From Gammaproteobacteria bacterium (GTDB taxonomy: Bacteria; Gemmatimonadota; Gemmatimonadetes; Longimicrobiales; Gaopeijiaceae), in the NCBI GenBank assembly GCA_024638345.1, contig JAHEKL010000005.1, forward strand, positions 1-26,945: a DNA stretch of 26,945 bases, read 5' to 3'. Of this stretch, positions 23,583 to 26,945 are shown in pieces. Made by a program: the position numbers and the translations under genes. Below the pieces are notes generated by a model. The model searched no databases, was not told the DNA's origin, and saw only the letters and a program-made list of their open reading frames with translations. Each line of letters opens with the position of its first letter. The stretch's first letter is position 1.

Positions 23583-24743
23583 ATGACGACTGAGCGGAAG
23601 GGCCGCCGGTTGCGGCTCACTCGGACGAGAGCGGTTCTCGTCGGGCTACTGGGTCTGGCGGCCTGTGGAGAGGGAGGCGACCCGGTCGACCTGTCCCCGC
23701 CAGACATGAACCCCCTGTCCTGCGACCTGGAATCCCGGTTCCTCGTCACCGGTGCGGTGATCGACGGGATCCCGTCCATCGACGAGCCGAATTGGGTTGC
23801 GGCCGCGGAGCGGGTTCCCGCGTACCTGGATGCCGACACTAGAATCATCGGTCTTCAGGTGGATGAGACCGCTTACGCGATTCCACACAACGTCTTGTGG
23901 TTCCATGAGATCGTGAACCTCGACACCGCCGGAGAGCATCTCGCCGTCACTTACTGCCCCCTTACGGGCTCGTCGCTCGTATTCGATCGAGCTCCCGTGG
24001 GTGACGCGACGTTCGGGGTCTCCGGGCTTCTGTACAAGAACAACCTCATCCTCTACGACCGGAACGATCTCACGTCGCGGTGGCCGCAGATGGTGGGGGA
24101 AGCGCGGTGCGGCCCGCGGGCGAACACACCGCTGCCGCAATGGCCGGTCACCGAGACGACTTGGGGGGCCTGGCTGGCGCTTCACCCGCGTACCCTCGTG
24201 CTGTCCGAGGATCAGGGACACTCGCTGGACTACCGAGCGAGTAATTACCCCTACGGATTCTATGAGGACTACCGGGTGACCTCATTCTTCATCCGCCGGG
24301 CCATGCCCGATCTGGACCATCGTCGGCCGACGAAGGAGCGAGTCCTCGGCGTGCCACCGGAGCGTGGATCGACCTCAGGAGGGGAGAAGGGAGAGGGGGA
24401 ACCTGGGATTGCGTTTCCATTCGACGCGCTCATGGATCTCCCAGGAGTCGTACAGGTGGTCGACTTCGAGTGGGCCGGGGGGCCGGCGGTCGTGCTCTGG
24501 GACGATTTGGCAAAGGGGGGGATGGGCTATCGTCCCCGGACCAGCGCGGGCGTCAATGTGAGCTTGACGGCCGAGGCATCGGGGATCGTGGACCTGGAGA
24601 CCGGAAGTCTCTGGAGCATCGACGGAAGGGCCGTCTCGGGCCCGCTCGAGGGCAGTCGGCTGGTGCCGCTCGAGCGTACTCATGTCGCCTTCTGGGGTGC
24701 CTGGGCGGCCTTCTACCCTCAAACCGTTCTCTGGGAAGGATGA
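23583..24743 (+). CDS. DUF3179-domain lipoprotein (386 aa)
   Basis: GGAGG at 23573-23577 sits five bases before the ATG at 23583, deciding the start; a GTG at 23580 is adjacent. The lipobox is canonical (GLLGLAAC, Cys28), followed by GEGGDPVDLSPPDM. The body carries the DUF3179 signatures: DGIPSIDEPNWV, YLDADTRIIGLQVDETAYAIPHNVLWFHEIVNLDTAGEHLAVTYCPLTGSSLVFDR, FGVSGLLYKNNLILYDRNDLTSRWPQMVGEA. Cys in TYCPLTGS and the GLLYKNNLILYDR stretch are typical of the family. Function is not established. Its stop overlaps a seven-codon ORF (ATGA at 24740), which leads to the coupled leader described at 24769. Confidence 0.9.
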   Translation: MTTERKGRRLRLTRTRAVLVGLLGLAACGEGGDPVDLSPPDMNPLSCDLESRFLVTGAVIDGIPSIDEPNWVAAAERVPAYLDADTRIIGLQVDETAYAIPHNVLWFHEIVNLDTAGEHLAVTYCPLTGSSLVFDRAPVGDATFGVSGLLYKNNLILYDRNDLTSRWPQMVGEARCGPRANTPLPQWPVTETTWGAWLALHPRTLVLSEDQGHSLDYRASNYPYGFYEDYRVTSFFIRRAMPDLDHRRPTKERVLGVPPERGSTSGGEKGEGEPGIAFPFDALMDLPGVVQVVDFEWAGGPAVVLWDDLAKGGMGYRPRTSAGVNVSLTAEASGIVDLETGSLWSIDGRAVSGPLEGSRLVPLERTHVAFWGAWAAFYPQTVLWEG

Positions 24744-24768
24744 GCTTCGCCGATAGGAGGTAAGCCGT

Positions 24769-24840
24769 TTGACGAGGCTCTCCGATCCGGTGTATTCCTT
24801 CGACGGTGACGTCGTATTCCAACCCCCAGAGGAATCATGA
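24769..24840 (+). CDS. Tiny leader ORF (23 aa) coupled to the MBL gene
   Basis: An ideal ribosome binding site, AGGAGGT (24755-24761), has no ATG or known gene at the right distance. It is placed seven bases before a TTG that opens a 23-codon frame starting MTRLSDPVYSF. That frame ends in TGA overlapping the MBL start codon (ATGA at 24837-24840). This geometry fits a translated leader that couples or controls translation of the hydrolase. The peptide is Phe/Asp/Pro-rich with no run of one amino acid, so attenuation by amino-acid starvation is not suggested. The alternative is that the TTGACG here is a -35 box and the frame is accidental. Confidence 0.35.
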   Translation: MTRLSDPVYSFDGDVVFQPPEES

Positions 24841-25805
24841 GCTCCTTCCCCGGTCGTGCTGCCTGGTCTTTCCTGCTCTTGTCGCTGGCCATCCTGGCGG
24901 TGGTTGACGAAGGCCTCAGCCGGGTCTCTCAGGCCGCGCAGAGCCAAGACGTGGAACTCGAGATCATTCCGGTCCAAGGGAGCGTCTACATGCTCCAGAC
25001 CCCCACGGCTGGAGGAAACGTCGGCGTTCTTCCTGGGCCGGAGGGCGTCTTGCTGGTCGACGACCAGGTTCCAAACTTGGCCGAAAGCGTCGTTCGAGGC
25101 GTCCGAGGCATCACGGACGACCCGATTCGGTTCGTCATCAATACGCACATCCACATCGACCACATCGGCGGAAACGAGCTCCTCGCAGAGCTTGGAGCGA
25201 CGATCATCGCGCACGAGAACGTCCAGCGGCGGATGCTTCGAGAGCTGCGCATCCCGCGTGGCGGGGGACGATTCATGCCACAGCCGCCGGAAAGCGCACG
25301 CCCCACCGTCACCTTCGACAACGCGCTGACCTTTCGAATGAACGACGAGGAGGTCCGGGTGTTTCTCGTTCCGCCCGCGCACACCGACGGGGATGCGTTC
25401 GTCTATTTCGCAGATTCGGACGTCCTCCACACGGGTGACGTCTTCCGGACCAACATGTACCCGATCGTCGACGTCTATAACGGGGGGAGCGTGAGTGGCA
25501 TGATCAAGGCCATGGACATCGCGATCGAGATTGCCGGCCCCAACACCAAGGTGATTCCCGGGCACGGGTTCGGGGTCGCCGATCGCGACAGTCTGATCGA
25601 GGTCCGAGAGATGATCGCCGACCTCACCCTCACGGTCACCGAGATGATCGCCGGCGGGATGAATCTGGAGGACGTGATGGCAGCGGCCCCCAGTGCGGAG
25701 TACGACGAGAAGTGGGGACAGGTCCCATCGTGGAACGCGAACGACCTCGTGCCGATCATCTACAACGAGGTCGGTGGCGCACCGCCCGGAGCATCAACCA
25801 ACTAG
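24837..25805 (+). CDS. Exported MBL-fold metallo-hydrolase, copy 2 (322 aa)
   Basis: The start at 24837 has AGAGGA upstream and gives a signal peptide (hydrophobic residues 9-23, then cleavage near SQAAQS). Metal ligands are complete: THIHIDH (His104, His106, Asp108, His109), AHTDGD (His182), HTGD (Asp201) and PGHG (His243). It shares the VGVxxGxxGxLxVDDQ, AHENxxxRM, NGGSxxGMI and PGHG blocks with the hydrolase at 13512 and is a diverged paralogue. Substrate is unknown. Its last 12 bases overlap the 3' end of the convergent HAD gene. A tiny leader ORF overlaps its start. Confidence 0.93.
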   Translation: MSSFPGRAAWSFLLLSLAILAVVDEGLSRVSQAAQSQDVELEIIPVQGSVYMLQTPTAGGNVGVLPGPEGVLLVDDQVPNLAESVVRGVRGITDDPIRFVINTHIHIDHIGGNELLAELGATIIAHENVQRRMLRELRIPRGGGRFMPQPPESARPTVTFDNALTFRMNDEEVRVFLVPPAHTDGDAFVYFADSDVLHTGDVFRTNMYPIVDVYNGGSVSGMIKAMDIAIEIAGPNTKVIPGHGFGVADRDSLIEVREMIADLTLTVTEMIAGGMNLEDVMAAAPSAEYDEKWGQVPSWNANDLVPIIYNEVGGAPPGASTN

Positions 25806-26501
25806 CTCGACCTCGAGAATTCGATCGGTGACCTCTCGCAGGTCCGACCCCACCACATCCGGGTGCTCATCCAGGCTACCGAGAAGCTTGCCAGGTCGAG
25901 CCAGGAAAGCGCCGGTGCATCCGGCGCGAATGGCCCCGGTGACGTCCCAGCTGTGGGCTGCGACCAGACGCATTCCCGAGGGCTCCACCACCAGACGCTG
26001 AGCGGCCATTCGGTAGACCTCGGGATGGGGCTTCAGGCGCCGTGCGTACTCGACCGACAGGACTTGCTCGAAGAACCCATGGAGCCCGGCGTGCTCGAGC
26101 TGAGCGTCGGCGGCTGCCTTCGTCGAGTTGGTCAACGCCGCCAGACGAAGACCCGATTCCTGAAGACGGCCCAAGCTCTCGGGTACGTCCGGGTGGGCGG
26201 GCAGTGCAAGCATGCCGAGCAGGATCTCACGCGCGTCGGGTTCCGACAGCACGACTTTACGGCTCTCTGCGGTCATCTCCAGAGCGGCTTGGCCGATGGA
26301 CCCGAAGTCCACGTAGTGGTTCGTGATGACGGAGACGAAGGCCGTGCTGATCATTCGGGCGAACCACTCCTGGCGCGCCTCCGTCTCGCCGAACGCTCGC
26401 TCGAAGGCGGGATCGAGTGCAGCCAGATCCAGAAGGGTCTCGTTCACGTCGAACACGATGACGCGGGGCGTCTTGGAAGACCGGGGGGTCATGACGTCCA
26501 C
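25794..26501 (-). CDS. HAD hydrolase, haloacid dehalogenase type II-like (235 aa)
   Basis: The HAD core is clear: VFDVNETLLD with nucleophile Asp18, LTNSTK (Ser126), RRLKPHPEVY (Lys157) and AHSWDVTGAIRAG (Asp186). Order, spacing and length fit type II haloacid dehalogenases, which cleave 2-haloacids. However, the WR-type arginine of true dehalogenases near residue 41 is not evident and the usual Ser/Asn of the last motif are replaced (AAHSWD). The substrate may therefore be a phosphate ester or another compound. Starts at 26501 and 26492 (MTPRSS) are both possible, without a strong ribosome binding site. It has no signal peptide and is cytosolic. Its end overlaps the convergent MBL gene by 12 bases. 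Confidence 0.88.
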   Translation of the reverse strand: MDVMTPRSSKTPRVIVFDVNETLLDLAALDPAFERAFGETEARQEWFARMISTAFVSVITNHYVDFGSIGQAALEMTAESRKVVLSEPDAREILLGMLALPAHPDVPESLGRLQESGLRLAALTNSTKAAADAQLEHAGLHGFFEQVLSVEYARRLKPHPEVYRMAAQRLVVEPSGMRLVAAHSWDVTGAIRAGCTGAFLARPGKLLGSLDEHPDVVGSDLREVTDRILEVELVG

Positions 26502-26611
26502 ATAGAGCGCGAAGGGCGCTGGCGCAAGCTGCCTCGGGTGCCCTTCGCAACTGCCGCGGGTACGCTGATGGAGACGAAGACCCTTTTCATGCGCCTGCAG
26601 ACGTCACCCAC

Positions 26612-26945
26612 TCACCCCCCGTCCGCGACGGTGAGCGTTGCGTCCGCGCTTGCGGCAACGCCGACCACGAGTCCACCGCGACGCGCCGCAACCCCGAGGA
26701 TCCTGAGCGATTCCACCGTTCCCTCAAGGCTGACACGGTCCGACAGATCACGGTTGAGTCCCTCACGAAGCCGATCGGCGGCCCATGCCAGGACACTCTC
26801 CACGGGCCAATGCGCTCGCTCCCGAAGGATCGCCTCCAGCCCCGCGTCGGCGATCCACGACGCGCCCGAAAGGAGCAGATTGGACGTGGAGATCGAGAAG
26901 GCGAGGTCGGGCACCGATACGACGTCCGTCGCCGGGTCGAACACG
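26612..26945 (-). CDS. C-terminal end of a DUF4403-like protein (partial)
   Basis: The frame is open to the window edge, so only the last 110 residues are visible and the start lies outside. They read FDPATDVVSVPDLAFSISTSNLLL, then a helix (ILRERAHWPVESVLAWAADRLREGLNR), then VSLEGTVESLRILGVAARRGGLVVGVAASADATLTV. FDPAT-x-x-x-S-V-P-D-L, the amphipathic helix and the final GTV-x-S-L-R-I-L-GV strand match the C-terminal end of DUF4403 proteins, which are lipid-binding TULIP-like exported proteins by prediction. This is recognition from memory of short motifs. It is followed by a 110-base gap before the HAD gene. Confidence 0.65.
   Translation of the reverse strand, partial: VFDPATDVVSVPDLAFSISTSNLLLSGASWIADAGLEAILRERAHWPVESVLAWAADRLREGLNRDLSDRVSLEGTVESLRILGVAARRGGLVVGVAASADATLTVADGG

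Noticed and set aside
24769..24798. TTGACG with 18-base spacing to TATTCC as a promoter for the MBL gene
   Set aside because: The -10 match is poor, and the same bases are better explained by the leader ORF with its ideal ribosome binding site; it remains an alternative.
1..26945. tRNA genes, CRISPR arrays, insertion sequences, toxin-antitoxin or phage modules
   Set aside because: No tRNA-like arms, regularly spaced repeats, transposase or recombinase motifs, or terminal repeats were seen on either strand.

Overview
High-GC bacterial chromosome segment (roughly 60-65% GC by eye), densely packed with genes on both strands. It shows no tRNA, rRNA, CRISPR array, insertion sequence or phage gene. 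The protein set is a DUF5916 outer-membrane protein, a DUF4953/5117/5118-type zinc metalloprotease, exported metallo-beta-lactamase-fold hydrolases, many small lipoproteins, and two copies of an exported ~357-residue family that opens with PDLQGNWT. From memory this combination is typical of Gemmatimonadota, with Acidobacteriota the main alternative. That placement is an inference. The full-length phosphoenolpyruvate carboxylase (20198-22984) would be the best marker to test it.

Layout. 1-1000: the N-terminal end of an exported probable beta-barrel protein, a gene-free stretch and a small one-helix membrane protein. 1002-4025: small dimeric alpha/beta-barrel-like protein, first PDLQGNWT protein, TerB-domain protein, exported unknown, and a DUF6069-like membrane protein. 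4135-7612: metzincin-like metalloprotease followed by a leucine-rich-repeat lipoprotein. 7727-12812: exported FAH-family hydrolase and exported cupin on the minus strand, a large DUF5916 protein on the plus strand, then an exported double-cupin protein on the minus strand. 12974-14378: isoprenylcysteine-methyltransferase-like membrane protein and an exported MBL-fold hydrolase. 14426-16650: a tight run of coupled genes for exported proteins, one with an HExxH motif. 16765-19001: second PDLQGNWT protein and an NHL/beta-propeller protein. 19158-22984: lipoprotein, YaiI/YqxD-family protein and Ppc. 23024-26945: truncated fibronectin-III remnant, DUF3179 lipoprotein, second exported MBL hydrolase preceded by a tiny coupled ORF, HAD hydrolase, and the C-terminal end of a DUF4403-like protein.

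Most of the genes encode proteins with a signal peptide or lipobox, so the window is mainly an envelope and secretion locus with only a few cytosolic genes (Ppc, YaiI, TerB, HAD). Two regions best merit follow-up as possible new systems. One is the coupled operon at 14426-16650. The other is the set of exported FAH, cupin and double-cupin proteins around the DUF5916 porin-like protein, which resembles a ring-cleavage-type enzyme set placed outside the cytoplasm. Neither function is proven by sequence alone.
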